Source: Candidatus Omnitrophota bacterium
GTDB lineage: Bacteria; CAIJMQ01
Direction: 5' to 3'
DNA length: 64,000 nucleotides
Assembly: GCA_018812925.1 (NCBI GenBank)
Contig: JAHJCU010000008.1
Coordinates: 62,001-126,000, forward strand
Shown here: positions 18,205 through 26,456 of the stretch, piece after piece
How positions within the stretch are numbered: the first letter of the stretch is position 1
Layout: every line of letters begins with the position of its first letter
Notes under the pieces: model-generated
What the model saw: the letters and a program-made list of their open reading frames with translations, nothing else
The model's database searches: none
What the model was told of the DNA's origin: nothing
Translations under genes and position numbers: made by a program

Positions 18205-19110
18205 CTATGCTCGTGGATGTGTCTTATCATAAATTTTCTTCAGTCTTTTTGTGGTCAGATGTGTGTATATTTGTGTCGTTGATAAAGAAGCATGTCCGAG
18301 TAATTCCTGCACTGCCCTTAAGTCAGCGCCTCTTTCCAAAAGATGAGTTGCGAAACTATGGCGAAAACTATGAGCAGATACATTTCTTTTAATAGCAGCT
18401 TCTTTTATATATTGGTGCGCAAATTTTTTTACACTTCCTGCAGTAAGCCTTCCTCCCCAATTATTTAAAAATAGAGCTTCTTTATTTACGCTTAAATCTT
18501 TTCGAAGCGAATCGAAAAACATATTTCTTTTATTAAAGTAAGCGCTTATTGCTTCAAGAGCTTTATCTCCTATAGGGATTATCCTTTCTTTTCTCCCCTT
18601 ACCTTTTACCTTTATTGTTCCTCCTACAAAATCTATACTGTCAATATTCATACCTGTAAGCTCAGAAACACGTATTCCTGTTGAATACAAGGTTTCTAAA
18701 ATAGCTCTGTTTCTTATGCTTAAATGGTCACTGCCCGGCAAAGACAGAATTGTCTCAATTTCTTCTACACTCATAGGTTCAGGCAATGTGCCTTTCTTTT
18801 TTGGGCTTGAAATAAGAGAGCAGGGATTGGAATCGAGCCATTCATTCCTAATGGCAAATTTAAAAAATGAACGTAATGTTGCTATTTTCCTGCCTATTGA
18901 ACTTGAACTATAACCGTCACTATAAAGAGTAGTCAGAAAATCTCTGATATGCGTAGTTTCAATTCCGCTCAATGTTATAGTCGTATAATGTTCGTTCAAA
19001 AACTTATTAAATTGAATAAGGTCGGTTCTATAACTTGTTAAAGTGTTTTCCGATAAATTTTTTTCTACTTTGAGGAATTTGAGAAACTGTTCTATTTTTT
19101 CTTTTTGCAT
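18205..19110 (-). CDS. xerD: Tyrosine recombinase XerC/XerD
   Basis: 301 residues. An N-terminal SAM-like domain (1-90, LKVEKNLSENTLTSYRTDL) is followed by the catalytic domain. The active set is visible: Arg in YSTGIRVSELTGM, Lys in KGKGRKERIIPI, His-x-x-Arg in SAHSFRHSFATHLLERG, His in LLGHASLSTTQIYTH and the nucleophile Tyr in that same block. Size and the end THPRA match chromosomal XerC/XerD, which resolve chromosome dimers at dif with FtsK. It lies among housekeeping genes (topA, his), which argues against a phage integrase. Whether it is the XerC or XerD paralogue cannot be told from the window. Confidence 0.9.
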   Translation of the reverse strand: MQKEKIEQFLKFLKVEKNLSENTLTSYRTDLIQFNKFLNEHYTTITLSGIETTHIRDFLTTLYSDGYSSSSIGRKIATLRSFFKFAIRNEWLDSNPCSLISSPKKKGTLPEPMSVEEIETILSLPGSDHLSIRNRAILETLYSTGIRVSELTGMNIDSIDFVGGTIKVKGKGRKERIIPIGDKALEAISAYFNKRNMFFDSLRKDLSVNKEALFLNNWGGRLTAGSVKKFAHQYIKEAAIKRNVSAHSFRHSFATHLLERGADLRAVQELLGHASLSTTQIYTHLTTKRLKKIYDKTHPRA

Positions 19111-19144
19111 ATTGCTTCTAACCTAATACAACTTACATTCTCTT

Positions 19145-19612
19145 CTACTGCCAGTTTGCCAAAGCTTTCTGGGCCTCGTTAATAAATTCATCCATTCTTA
19201 ATGGAGATATTTGAATTAGGAACATTCCCCTTTTGAGTTTCACTACAATAGTATTCGTAAAGCTAGTTTGAAGGGTTACTGCCCGAAATGCACAGTTTAT
19301 AATGGAATAAAAAAATGAAGTTTCCATTATAGAATCTATATTCTTGTATGGAATATCTTTAGTGAAGCAGTTACACTTAATTCTGATTCTATCTTCCAAA
19401 ACCGAATATTCTCTTGGAAGCCAAATTACAAAAACTATTGGTACAATTAACCAAAGAACTATCCTAAGTATTATATGAGAAGTCAATCCACTCACCCATA
19501 TCAGAAAAGCCCATCCCACCATCCAGTAGATTCCTGCTCCTATATCCATGCGATTGGGCCTGTCAGAAAATATTACTTTTGTCTCACGCATCATGTCTTT
19601 TCTCTCTTCCAT
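19145..19612 (-). CDS. Membrane protein with bacterial PH-like domain
   Basis: 155 residues from the ATG at 19612, chosen because GGGGGAGG lies 7 bp upstream; an in-frame ATG at 19639 overlapping topA lacks such a site. Two hydrophobic helices (about 20-37 and 43-58) follow a basic N-terminus. The rest (PREYSVLEDRIRIKCNCF...IPYKNIDSI...LQISPLRMDEF) is beta-rich like the bPH2/YdbT-type domain, with the IPY-x-NIDSI strand typical of it. Function of these proteins is generally unknown. It follows topA directly. Confidence 0.6.
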   Translation of the reverse strand: MEERKDMMRETKVIFSDRPNRMDIGAGIYWMVGWAFLIWVSGLTSHIILRIVLWLIVPIVFVIWLPREYSVLEDRIRIKCNCFTKDIPYKNIDSIMETSFFYSIINCAFRAVTLQTSFTNTIVVKLKRGMFLIQISPLRMDEFINEAQKALANWQ

Positions 19613-19635
19613 TTTATACCTCCCCCTTTGTTCTT

Positions 19636-21699
19636 TCATTCCTTGGTTCTTCCGTTTTCTGTATTCTGTTCTCCGTTTTCTGTTGGCTGTTCCTTGTCTT
19701 CTGTATTCTGTGTTTTTTCAGACGGCAAATAAGAAGCAATCCATCTGCATTGAGGATAGTTACTACATCCGTAGAATACCCTGCCTCTTTTATTTCTCAT
19801 TTCTACTATTTCGCCGGAACAATTCTGATTTGGACACTTTACGCCGACTTTTTTCAATATTCGTTTTGTGTATCGGCACGTGGGGAAATTCAAACATGCT
19901 ATAAACGGTCCGAATCTACCTTCTTTTATCATTAATTTCCCATCGCATTCGGGGCATTTCTCGTCGGTAATTATTTCTCTTTCTTTTTTTATATTTTTCA
20001 TATCCACCGATGCTTTATTCAAAACTGGTTCAAAAGACGTATAAAAATCTTTCACTATATCCGACCATTTTTTCTTGCCTTCTTCAACCTCATCGAGGCT
20101 TTGTTCCATTTCGGAAGTGAATTGTTCGTAAAATATTTTGGGGAAATTCTCAACAAGCAATTCAACCACAACTATACCAAGTTCCGAAGGATGAAGTGCA
20201 CCTTTCACGCTTCTTATATAATCCCTGTCTTTAATAGTATTCATTATCGGAGCATAAGTCGAAGGACGACCTATACCTTCTTCTTCCAATTTCCTGATAA
20301 GCGTTCCTTCACTGTAACGCTGAGGCGGTTGTGTAAATTTCTGCTCGAGATTAATATCTAATAAATTTACTTTTTCCTGTTCTTTTAAAATAGGCAACAC
20401 ATTTACTTCTTCCTCTTCTTTTTTAAAAAGAACTGTATAGCCATCAAACTTTGTTTTTCTACTTTCGGTTGCAAATATATAATCTCCGCCTAATAGTTTT
20501 ATAGTATTCACTTCTGTTATCTTTTGAGTCATTTGGGAACCTAAAAATCGGGTGTATATCAGTGTGTATATTTTTAATTGAAAAGGGTCTAAATATTCTT
20601 TTATTTTTTCAGGGGAAAGCTCAACATTCGTTGGGCGTATAGCTTCATGCGCTTCCTGAGCGCCCTTTTTTGCCTTGAATTTGGGGGGAGAAGAAGGAAG
20701 ATATTCTTTGCCGAAATTTTTAAGTATCAATTCTCTCGCTTTATCTTGAGCACTTTTACTAATATTAAAAGAATCTGTTCTCATGTAAGTAATAAGCCCC
20801 GTCAACTCATCTCCGACGTTAACACCTTCGTATAATTGCTGCGCTATTCTCATCGTCCTTTGAGCAGAAAATCTAAATATGCTGTGAGCTTGCTGTTGCA
20901 ATGAACTTGTAATAAAAGGGGGAGGAGCATTTCTTTTTTCTTCTCTGGTAGTAATACTTTTTACAATAAAGTTTTGTTTTTCTATATCGGTTTTTATATC
21001 AAAAACTTCATCCTTAGGAAATTTTGTAATCTTTTTACCTTTAAATTCTTTAAGTTGAGAAGAAAATTCTTCATTGTTTTGCGTAGAAAATTTGCCAAGA
21101 ACCAAATAATATTCTTCCGGAACAAATGCCTGTATTTCTTTTTCTCTATCCACAACGATTTTCAAAGCAACTGTTTGAACCCTACCCGCAGATAATCCTT
21201 TTCTTACTTTTTTCCACAACAAAGGTGAGATTTTATAACCTACGAGTCGGTCCAGAACTCTCCTTGCCTTACCCGAATCAACTTTGTTTACATCTATTGC
21301 AGTAATATGTTCCAGTGATTCTTTGATAGCAGAAGAAGTAATTTCGTGAAACAAAATTCTGGAAATATTTTTATTAACAGGGCTTATTTCTTCAGCTAAA
21401 TGGGCACAGATTGTTTCCCCTTCCCTATCAGCATCAGCCGCAAGAAGAACTTGTGAATATTTTTTAGCCTCGCTTTTTAGCTCTTTGAGGATTTTCTTTT
21501 TTCCTTTGATAACAGTATAAGTGGGTTCAAAATCATGCTCAACATCAACCCCTAATTTGCTATTCGGTAAATTTTTTATATGCCCCATGCTCGCGCTAAC
21601 TTTATATCCTTTCCCAAGAAAAGATTGAATAGTTCGCGCCTTTGCAGGAGACTCAACAATTATAAGCGAATCTTTTATAAGCGACTTTTTCTTTGACAT
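19636..21699 (-). CDS. topA: DNA topoisomerase I
   Basis: Relaxes negative supercoils through a 5'-phosphotyrosine intermediate. 687 residues: Toprim domain (about 10-120) with IVESPAKARTIQSFLG and the metal site DADREGE; core domains with GRVQTVALK and the active-site tyrosine in GLITYMRTDSFNIS; and EEGIGRPSTYAPI. The C-terminal part has two tetracysteine zinc ribbons, CPECDGKLMIKEGRFGPF...C and CPNQNCSGEIVEMRNKRG...C. The last 20 or so residues (Asn/Thr/Glu/Gln-rich, repeated TENGEQ-like units) are low-complexity and are encoded by a 7-bp-period DNA array, so the tail is probably a repeat read-through rather than a domain. hisA lies 13 bp upstream on the same strand. Confidence 0.95.
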   Translation of the reverse strand: MSKKKSLIKDSLIIVESPAKARTIQSFLGKGYKVSASMGHIKNLPNSKLGVDVEHDFEPTYTVIKGKKKILKELKSEAKKYSQVLLAADADREGETICAHLAEEISPVNKNISRILFHEITSSAIKESLEHITAIDVNKVDSGKARRVLDRLVGYKISPLLWKKVRKGLSAGRVQTVALKIVVDREKEIQAFVPEEYYLVLGKFSTQNNEEFSSQLKEFKGKKITKFPKDEVFDIKTDIEKQNFIVKSITTREEKRNAPPPFITSSLQQQAHSIFRFSAQRTMRIAQQLYEGVNVGDELTGLITYMRTDSFNISKSAQDKARELILKNFGKEYLPSSPPKFKAKKGAQEAHEAIRPTNVELSPEKIKEYLDPFQLKIYTLIYTRFLGSQMTQKITEVNTIKLLGGDYIFATESRKTKFDGYTVLFKKEEEEVNVLPILKEQEKVNLLDINLEQKFTQPPQRYSEGTLIRKLEEEGIGRPSTYAPIMNTIKDRDYIRSVKGALHPSELGIVVVELLVENFPKIFYEQFTSEMEQSLDEVEEGKKKWSDIVKDFYTSFEPVLNKASVDMKNIKKEREIITDEKCPECDGKLMIKEGRFGPFIACLNFPTCRYTKRILKKVGVKCPNQNCSGEIVEMRNKRGRVFYGCSNYPQCRWIASYLPSEKTQNTEDKEQPTENGEQNTENGRTKE
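19645..19716. repeat. Heptamer array inside the 3' end of topA
   Basis: On the plus strand TTTCTGT, ATTCTGT, TCTCCGT, TTTCTGT, TGGCTGT, TCCTTGT, CTTCTGT, ATTCTGT follow one another at 7-bp steps. The heptamer is the same family as at 6629-6694, but here there is one arm only and it is translated as the topA tail. Confidence 0.75.
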
Positions 21700-21712
21700 A
21701 AGTTTTTCACCT

Positions 21713-22423
21713 CTATATTGTTACTGCTTCTTCCAATTTTATTCTACCTTCATACAACGCCTTACCTATTATAATCCCTTCAATTCCTTTTATAACTGAA
21801 AGATGTTTTATATCCTCCAAAAAAGAAACTCCACCTGCTACTATAATAGGAACGGGACTTATTTTGCAAATTTTAGTAAAGAATTCAACATTCACACCTT
21901 CAAGCATTCCATCTTGTTGAATATCGGTAACTATCAAGGAAGACACCTTCATTTCGCCAAGTTTTGTAATAAATGAAAAAACATCTAAAGATGAACTTTC
22001 TTCCCATCCCTTAACATATATCTTCTCGTTTTTAATATCGACCGAAACAATAATTTTATCAGGGAAAGAAGACATGATTTCTTTTAAAAATTTTTCATCT
22101 AAAAGCGCGTTTGTTCCCAATACAAGCCATCTTGCTCCACAGTCCAAAACTTTTCGAGCCATACAAAAACTTCTTATCCCGCCCCCTAACTGCACAGGGA
22201 TTTTAAGTTCTTCAGTTATTTTTTTTACAGCATCTAAATTCTTGCATTCTCCAGTTTTGGCTCCGTCAAGGTCTACTATATGTATTCTTTTCGCTCCTTT
22301 TTCCTGCCAATCTTTAGCAACTGCAACCGGGTCATCGGAATAAATTTTGCTTGTAGTGAAATCTCCTTTAGTAAGTCTCACTACTTTGCCATCCATTAAA
22401 TCTATAGCAGGAATTATTAACAT
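21713..22423 (-). CDS. hisA: ProFAR isomerase, histidine biosynthesis
   Basis: Converts ProFAR to PRFAR in histidine synthesis. A 236-residue TIM barrel: N-terminal IIPAIDLMDGKVVRLTKGDF with the catalytic Asp8, HIVDLDGAKTGE phosphate/substrate loop, VQLGGGIRS, then VTDIQQDGMLEG with the second catalytic Asp and IVAGGVSFLEDI. Length is standard. It is downstream of hisB on the same strand, separated by a 127-bp repeat-filled gap, and 13 bp upstream of topA. hisH, hisF and the other his genes are not in the window. Confidence 0.95.
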   Translation of the reverse strand: MLIIPAIDLMDGKVVRLTKGDFTTSKIYSDDPVAVAKDWQEKGAKRIHIVDLDGAKTGECKNLDAVKKITEELKIPVQLGGGIRSFCMARKVLDCGARWLVLGTNALLDEKFLKEIMSSFPDKIIVSVDIKNEKIYVKGWEESSSLDVFSFITKLGEMKVSSLIVTDIQQDGMLEGVNVEFFTKICKISPVPIIVAGGVSFLEDIKHLSVIKGIEGIIIGKALYEGRIKLEEAVTI

Positions 22424-22435
22424 AATTTCATTAAA

Positions 22436-22556
22436 GATTTAATAGAAATATAATTGAAATACATAGAAATATATTGATATATATTGTCTTTCTTCACATT
22501 TCTATTTATTTCCACCGCATTTCTACCATATTTCTACTGTATTTTAATTTTTATAG
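22436..22556. repeat. Array with about 11-bp period, TAGAAATA/TATTTCTA family
   Basis: Left arm has TAGAAATA-like words 10-11 bp apart. The right arm has ATTTC at steps of 10, 11, 11 and 11 bp (ATTTCTATTT, ATTTCCACCGC, ATTTCTACCAT, ATTTCTACTGT). The two arms are inverse complements around an AT centre. It fills the hisB-hisA gap. The period is close to one helical turn, unlike the 7-bp arrays. Confidence 0.65.
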
Positions 22557-23150
22557 TGTTCCTTTAGTAGAAGGTATGCCTTTGGTTCTTGGATCTATTC
22601 TTGTAGCTTCATCCAAAGCTTTTCCCAATCCTTTAAAAATTGATTCTGAAATATGATGAAAATCTTCCCCTTTTAAAATAGAAATATGTAAATTTAATCC
22701 GCCTCGCTGTGCAAAACTTTGCAAGAAATGTTTTAAATTCGGTCCGTCATATTTATCTTTTTCTAAAGGAGCAGGAAATTCTATTTTTTCGGAATCAAGA
22801 TAAAATGAAGCCCTGCCACTAATATCAACAGCTACTCTAGTCAAAGCTTCGTCCATGGGAACAAAGGAAGAGCCAAATCTTTTAATCCCTTCCTTATTAT
22901 TTAATGCTTCTGATAACGCATCTCCAAGACATAACCCTATATCTTCATTTGTATGATGTATGTCTACGTCTAAATCGCCACCGGCTTTCAATTCTAAATC
23001 AAAAAGTCCGTGTTTTGAAAAAAGTGTAAGCATGTGGTCTAAAAAAGGGATACCTGTAGAAATTTCAGATTTGCCTTCACCATCAATATTTAAAACAAGC
23101 GCGATTTTTGTTTCTTTTGTTTCTCTTTCTATTCTACCTATTCTTGCCAT
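22551..23150 (-). CDS. hisB: Imidazoleglycerol-phosphate dehydratase
   Basis: Dehydrates IGP to imidazole acetol phosphate in histidine synthesis. 199 residues from the ATG at 23150 (MARIGRIERET), chosen because GGAGGAGA sits just upstream; the in-frame ATG at 23186 would add 12 atypical residues. The duplicated metal-binding motifs are present: FLDHMLTLFSKHG, DVDIHHTNEDIG, HFLQSFAQRGG and DFHHISESIFKGLGKAL, with the family ending STKGTL. It is a monofunctional enzyme with no HAD-type phosphatase fusion. It precedes hisA. Confidence 0.95.
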   Translation of the reverse strand: MARIGRIERETKETKIALVLNIDGEGKSEISTGIPFLDHMLTLFSKHGLFDLELKAGGDLDVDIHHTNEDIGLCLGDALSEALNNKEGIKRFGSSFVPMDEALTRVAVDISGRASFYLDSEKIEFPAPLEKDKYDGPNLKHFLQSFAQRGGLNLHISILKGEDFHHISESIFKGLGKALDEATRIDPRTKGIPSTKGTL

Positions 23151-23197
23151 TTCTCCTCCATTATCATCTACTGATTTTTTTATCAATTCCTATTTAT

Positions 23198-23259
23198 CCC
23201 CAGAGAATCGGAGATTTTCGGGGACTTAATCCTCGGAATTTTCTCGAAATTCCAGAGGG
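23198..23259. repeat. CCCC-hairpin-GGGAC-hairpin-GGG module, copy 1
   Basis: CCCC, hairpin GAGAATC-GGA-GATTTTC, GGGGAC-TTAA-TCC core, hairpin GGAATTT-TCTCG-AAATTCC, then AGAGGG. Same plan as the copies at 26.5, 33.9 and 44.3 kb but more diverged in sequence. Confidence 0.6.
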
Positions 23260-23295
23260 CCAATTGCAAATTACAACTTACGAATTACTAATTTT
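23259..23295. repeat. Heptamer array flanking tRNA-Pro, left side
   Basis: CCAATTG-type words at 7-bp steps: CAATTGC, AAATTAC, AACTTAC, GAATTAC, TAATTTT. It runs up to the encoded CCA end of tRNA-Pro. Confidence 0.6.
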
Positions 23296-23372
23296 GGTCG
23301 GGGTGAGTGGATTCGAACCACCGACCTCTACGTCCCGAACGTAGCGCTCTAACCAAGCTAAGCCACACCCCG
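23295..23372 (-). tRNA. tRNA-Pro (CGG)
   Basis: Minus-strand cloverleaf with acceptor pairs CGGGGTG/CACCCCG, anticodon stem CTACG/CGTAG and loop TTCGGGA (anticodon CGG), T-loop GTTCGAATC; CCA encoded. Confidence 0.97.
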
Positions 23373-23382
23373 TAGAAAAATT

Positions 23383-23411
23383 AAATATCAAATATCAAAA
23401 ATCAAAAATAA
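23383..23411. repeat. Heptamer array flanking tRNA-Pro, right side
   Basis: AAATATC, AAATATC, AAAAATC, AAAAATA in tandem at 7 bp, immediately 5' of the tRNA gene on its strand. The 168 bp from 23412 to cutA show nothing else that I can identify. Confidence 0.6.
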
Positions 23412-23579
23412 ACTAACAAAAATACTCGCAAAGCTAAACTCTCTTTTCTTTAATCTCTGTAATCTTTCTTTGAAATCCATGTAATCAGTGTTCCAATTAT
23501 AGAAGTTTATTGTTTGCTTCTCAACTATATGAATTATGGGTTGACTAAAGATAAAGAGATTTGATATAAGAATCTCAAG

Positions 23580-23909
23580 ATGAAAAATTTTTCTTTTATA
23601 ATTATTTTTATTACAACCCCCACAGAAAAAGAGGCCCAAAAAATATCTGATAAATTATTAAAAGAAAAATTAGTGGCTTGTGTAAGTATTGTTAAAAAAG
23701 TAAATTCTTTCTTCTGGTGGAAAAATAAAATTGAATTTGCAAATGAAATTCTTCTTACGGCAAAAACAGATTTAAAATTTTTCAACGACATTGTAAGAAT
23801 AGTTAAACAGCTTCACAGCTACGAGGTTCCAGAAATAATTGCTCTGCCTATAATTGATGGAAGCAAAGATTATTTAGAATGGATAAAAAAAAGTATAAAA
23901 AAAAATTGA
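23580..23909 (+). CDS. cutA: CutA1-like divalent-cation tolerance protein
   Basis: 109 residues, the normal size of this trimeric ferredoxin-fold family. Diagnostic blocks are IIFITTPTEKEAQKISDKLL, KLVACVSIVKKVNSFFWW (consensus LAACVN..p..S.Y.W), ILLTAKT and HSYEVPEIIALPI near the end. The original link is to copper tolerance, but the biochemical role is unsettled. A clear Shine-Dalgarno sequence is lacking. The next gene in the same direction is the tiny lysine-rich peptide 75 bp downstream. Confidence 0.93.
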   Translation: MKNFSFIIIFITTPTEKEAQKISDKLLKEKLVACVSIVKKVNSFFWWKNKIEFANEILLTAKTDLKFFNDIVRIVKQLHSYEVPEIIALPIIDGSKDYLEWIKKSIKKN

Positions 23910-23984
23910 TTTTTTTAAAATAATCATTGAATAAATATTTTAAATCATTCATAATGTAAATTATAGAAGGAGGTGATTAAAATA

Positions 23985-24065
23985 ATGGCAAAGAAAAAAG
24001 CTAAAAAGAAAGTAGCTAAAAGGAAACCAGCCAAAAAGAAAAAGACAACTAAGAAGAAAAGATAA
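23985..24065 (+). CDS. 26-residue lysine-rich peptide, histone-tail-like
   Basis: The ATG at 23985 is preceded by AAGGAGGTGATT at ideal distance, the longest match to the anti-Shine-Dalgarno I found in the window. The product starts MAKKKAKKKVAKRKPAKKKK and ends in KKKR: two Thr, four Ala, one Val, one Pro, the rest Met, Lys or Arg. It resembles the tails of Hc1/Hc2/H1-like bacterial nucleoid proteins, so nucleic-acid or acidic-surface binding is the natural guess. It is too short for a fold. Absence of acidic residues, in-frame stop and perfect ribosome site argue it is translated. Confidence 0.6.
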   Translation: MAKKKAKKKVAKRKPAKKKKTTKKKR

Positions 24066-24113
24066 GGCTGATACAAATAGATAAGTGAATAATTTTTATG
24101 TTATTCCAAATTG

Positions 24114-24169
24114 GGGCTGGATTTAATTTAAATCTTCAAATGTTTTGCAAAACGAATTAGGTCCAGCCC
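24114..24169. other. Structured stem with long internal loop after the lysine-rich gene
   Basis: GGGCTGGA (24114-24121) pairs with TCCAGCCC (24162-24169). The loop holds a second hairpin GTTTTGCAAAAC. There is no T-run, so it may be an RNA structure, a small RNA or an mRNA 3' protector rather than an intrinsic terminator. Confidence 0.4.
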
Positions 24170-24212
24170 TAAATATTCAATCCCTCAAAAACTGCGCAGA
24201 AAAACACACGAA

Positions 24213-25586
24213 ATGCTCAAAAAATTTTTTAAACAAGATAAAGATATTACAACAGGACCTATTCTGCCAAAAATGCTTTCTCTTACCGGTCCTCTGATGG
24301 TAACAGCCATTCTCAATTCTACGCTCAATTTAATCGATATGTTCTGGGTCGGAAAACTCGGCAGCGATTCCATAGCAGCGGTAGCCATAGGCGGAACTAT
24401 TATGATGGTTGTTTTTGCAACACTTATAGGCATAACCAGAGGAACCATTGCGCTTGTTGCCCGATATGTGGGAGCAAAAGATGCAAAAAATGCGGACGCC
24501 GTCGCAAGCCAATCCATAATGCTGGGTTTAATTATAGCTTTGGCTACAATATTAGTCGGGCTTTTATTTACGGATAAACTATTTCTGATATTAGGCGCAA
24601 GTCCGGAAGTTTTAAAAATCGGCAGTTCATATCTTAAGATAATTCTCATAGGCGGAATAACAATGGTTTTGCTATCCTTCGGAAACTCCATACTACAAGC
24701 AGAGGGAGATACGGTAACACCTATGAAATTCATGTTTCTTTCAAATATTATCAACATTATATTAGACCCCATATTCATATTCGGATTGGGCGTTCCAAGA
24801 ATGAACACATCAGGCGCCGCTTTGGCAACAGTGCTGTCTCAAGCTGTGCCCGCTTTTTTAGTGCTTCTTTTACTTTCTAAAAGACGCTCCAAAGTTCATA
24901 TACACATTTCACAGTTTAAAATTAAACTGACATTTTTAAAAGAAATGCTCAAAATAGGACTGCCTGCTTCATTGCAGATGTTTTTCAGAAGTATAATGGG
25001 CTTAGTTCTAATGGGTATTGTCGCAAGTTTTGGAACAGCGGCTATTGCCGCTTATGGAATCGGCATGAGACTACAAATGCTTGTTCTTATGCCGGCCTTT
25101 GCCTTTGGCGGCGCCGCCGCTACCCTGGCAGGACAAAACTTGGGCGCCAAACAGCCCAAAAGAGCCCAAAGAAGCGCATGGACAGCAACAACTCTCGATA
25201 TGTTTCTAATGATTTTAGTAGCCATTCTATTCTTTATTTTTGCTCCGCAAATTGTCGGATTTTTTATAAAAGATAAAAATGTAATTTCTATTGGAACTCA
25301 ATTTTTAAGAATAACCGCGCCTTTCTATTTATTTATTCCGCTGGGTGTTGTGCTTGGACAATCATTAGCCGGCGCAGGAGATACAATAACGCCGATGTTT
25401 ATCACATTGTTGTCGCTTTGGGGATTTCAGATACCTATGGCAATATATCTTTCCCAAGCAACTATGTGGGGAATTAACGGCATTTGGTGGACAAACGCTT
25501 TTGCTTCAGTTCTGCACGGACTTCTCATAATGGGTTGGTTTACAACAGGAAGATGGAAGAAAAGAATAATATCTTCTATAGTATAG
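24213..25586 (+). CDS. MATE-family efflux transporter
   Basis: 457 residues with about twelve membrane helices in two related halves, the layout of MATE (NorM/DinF-like) cation- or proton-coupled drug/metabolite exporters of the inner membrane. N-terminal ITTGPILPKMLSLTGP, the NSTLNLIDMFWVGKLGSD block and GNSILQAEGDTVTPM, with the second-half counterpart GQSLAGAGDTITPMF, are the family repeats. Substrate unknown. The start is chosen at the first Met; the ribosome site is weak. The 3' flank to 25843 is filled by three different repeat types. Confidence 0.88.
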   Translation: MLKKFFKQDKDITTGPILPKMLSLTGPLMVTAILNSTLNLIDMFWVGKLGSDSIAAVAIGGTIMMVVFATLIGITRGTIALVARYVGAKDAKNADAVASQSIMLGLIIALATILVGLLFTDKLFLILGASPEVLKIGSSYLKIILIGGITMVLLSFGNSILQAEGDTVTPMKFMFLSNIINIILDPIFIFGLGVPRMNTSGAALATVLSQAVPAFLVLLLLSKRRSKVHIHISQFKIKLTFLKEMLKIGLPASLQMFFRSIMGLVLMGIVASFGTAAIAAYGIGMRLQMLVLMPAFAFGGAAATLAGQNLGAKQPKRAQRSAWTATTLDMFLMILVAILFFIFAPQIVGFFIKDKNVISIGTQFLRITAPFYLFIPLGVVLGQSLAGAGDTITPMFITLLSLWGFQIPMAIYLSQATMWGINGIWWTNAFASVLHGLLIMGWFTTGRWKKRIISSIV

Positions 25587-25589
25587 ATA

Positions 25590-25655
25590 TACAATAGATA
25601 TATATGAAAACATAGTAGATATAAATGGATATATATAGAAATACGTAGTAAAAAC
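25590..25655. repeat. Array with about 10-11-bp period, TAGATATA family
   Basis: GATATA/GAAATA words recur at roughly 10-11-bp steps directly after the MATE stop. It resembles the left arm of the 22436-22556 array in both word and period. Confidence 0.5.
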
Positions 25656-25660
25656 AGGCA

Positions 25661-25822
25661 AAAGGTAACGGTAACGCCCGCCTGCTTGCGAAGCGGGCAG
25701 GAAGCCCGTATCGGTTAATTTACGTAACCCGTAACTCGTAATTGGTAATTTTTAAAATTACGGATTACGATTTACAGATTACCGATTACGAAAAAATGGG
25801 CATCGTAACCTTAACCGTAACC
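25661..25822. repeat. Heptamer array, GTAAxxx/TTACxxx family, with nested palindrome
   Basis: GTAA recurs at exact 7-bp steps (GTAACCC, GTAACTC, GTAATTG, GTAATTT), then around the perfect centre GTAATTTTTAAAATTAC the inverse TTAC words continue at 7 bp. Further GTAAC words lie at both outer ends. A GC-rich palindrome is embedded at 25675-25707. It spans the MATE-nitroreductase gap. Confidence 0.8.
25675..25707. repeat. GC-rich palindrome, intergenic copy
   Basis: CCCGCCTGCTT, GCG, AAGCGGGCAGG: arms match in 9 of 11 positions. Same core as the in-gene palindromes; it interrupts the left side of a heptamer array. Confidence 0.7.
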
Positions 25823-25843
25823 TATTTAAATGGAGGTTTCATT

Positions 25844-26356
25844 ATGAACGTATATGAAGCAATAAATAAAAGAAGAAGTGTTCGTGCTTATCAAGATAAG
25901 CCGATACCTGAAAATATCTTAACAAAAATTTTAGACGCCGCAAGAATAGCTCCCTCTGCCAAAAACAGACAACAATTCAAACTTATAGTTGTCAAAGATA
26001 GCCAAACGCGGAAGAAACTGGTAGAAGCGGCTAACAATCAACAATTTGTTGGGGAAGCTCCTGTAGTAATCGCTGCCGTTGGCCTTACGCCAAACGATAA
26101 AATGCGCTGTGATATTCCTACCGACCCGGTAGACGTTGCTATAGTCATGGACCATATAACTCTTGCAGCGGTAGAAGAAGGTTTGGGAACATGCTGGATT
26201 GGTTCATTCTATCAGGACAAGGTGCGTGAAATTTTAGGAATTCCTTCTTCTTGTAAAGTTGTTGAACTTCTCACATTGGGATACCCGTCAGATTCACCAA
26301 AACCCAAATCCCGAAAATCTTTAGACGAGATAGTTTGTTATGAAAAATTTTGTTAA
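25844..26356 (+). CDS. Nitroreductase-family flavoprotein
   Basis: 170 residues from the ATG at 25844, chosen for the TGGAGG site 7 bp upstream; the longer open frame starts within repeat DNA. N-terminal YEAINKRRSVRAYQDKPIPE and APSAKNRQQFKLIVVKD are the FMN-binding signature of NfsA/NfsB-type nitroreductases, followed by AAVEEGLGTCWIGSF and a C-terminal LGYPSDSPKPKSRKSLDEIV. These use NAD(P)H to reduce nitro compounds, quinones or flavins; the physiological substrate is unknown. The short form (about 170 residues) is common in anaerobes. Confidence 0.88.
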   Translation: MNVYEAINKRRSVRAYQDKPIPENILTKILDAARIAPSAKNRQQFKLIVVKDSQTRKKLVEAANNQQFVGEAPVVIAAVGLTPNDKMRCDIPTDPVDVAIVMDHITLAAVEEGLGTCWIGSFYQDKVREILGIPSSCKVVELLTLGYPSDSPKPKSRKSLDEIVCYEKFC

Positions 26357-26456
26357 AGCGAGTTATAATCAAATATCGTCTTTAGTCGTTGCGAGATAGA
26401 TTCCTCTCCCTTGTTCTTGTGAGCAAATATAGTGAGTACGGCAATCTATGAGATTG

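Noticed and set aside
18205-19110. Integrase of a mobile element next to tRNA genes
   Set aside because: Sequence, size and housekeeping context match chromosomal XerC/XerD; no att-like repeats or mobile genes flank it.
19475-19935. Plus-strand hydrophobic frames opposite topA and the PH-domain gene
   Set aside because: Their Phe/Ser/Cys-rich translations are the complement of Lys/Glu-rich coding and of the CTGT heptamer array.
25742-25843. Longer N-terminus for the nitroreductase
   Set aside because: The extra codons are heptamer-array DNA; the ATG at 25844 has a good ribosome site and matches the family start.
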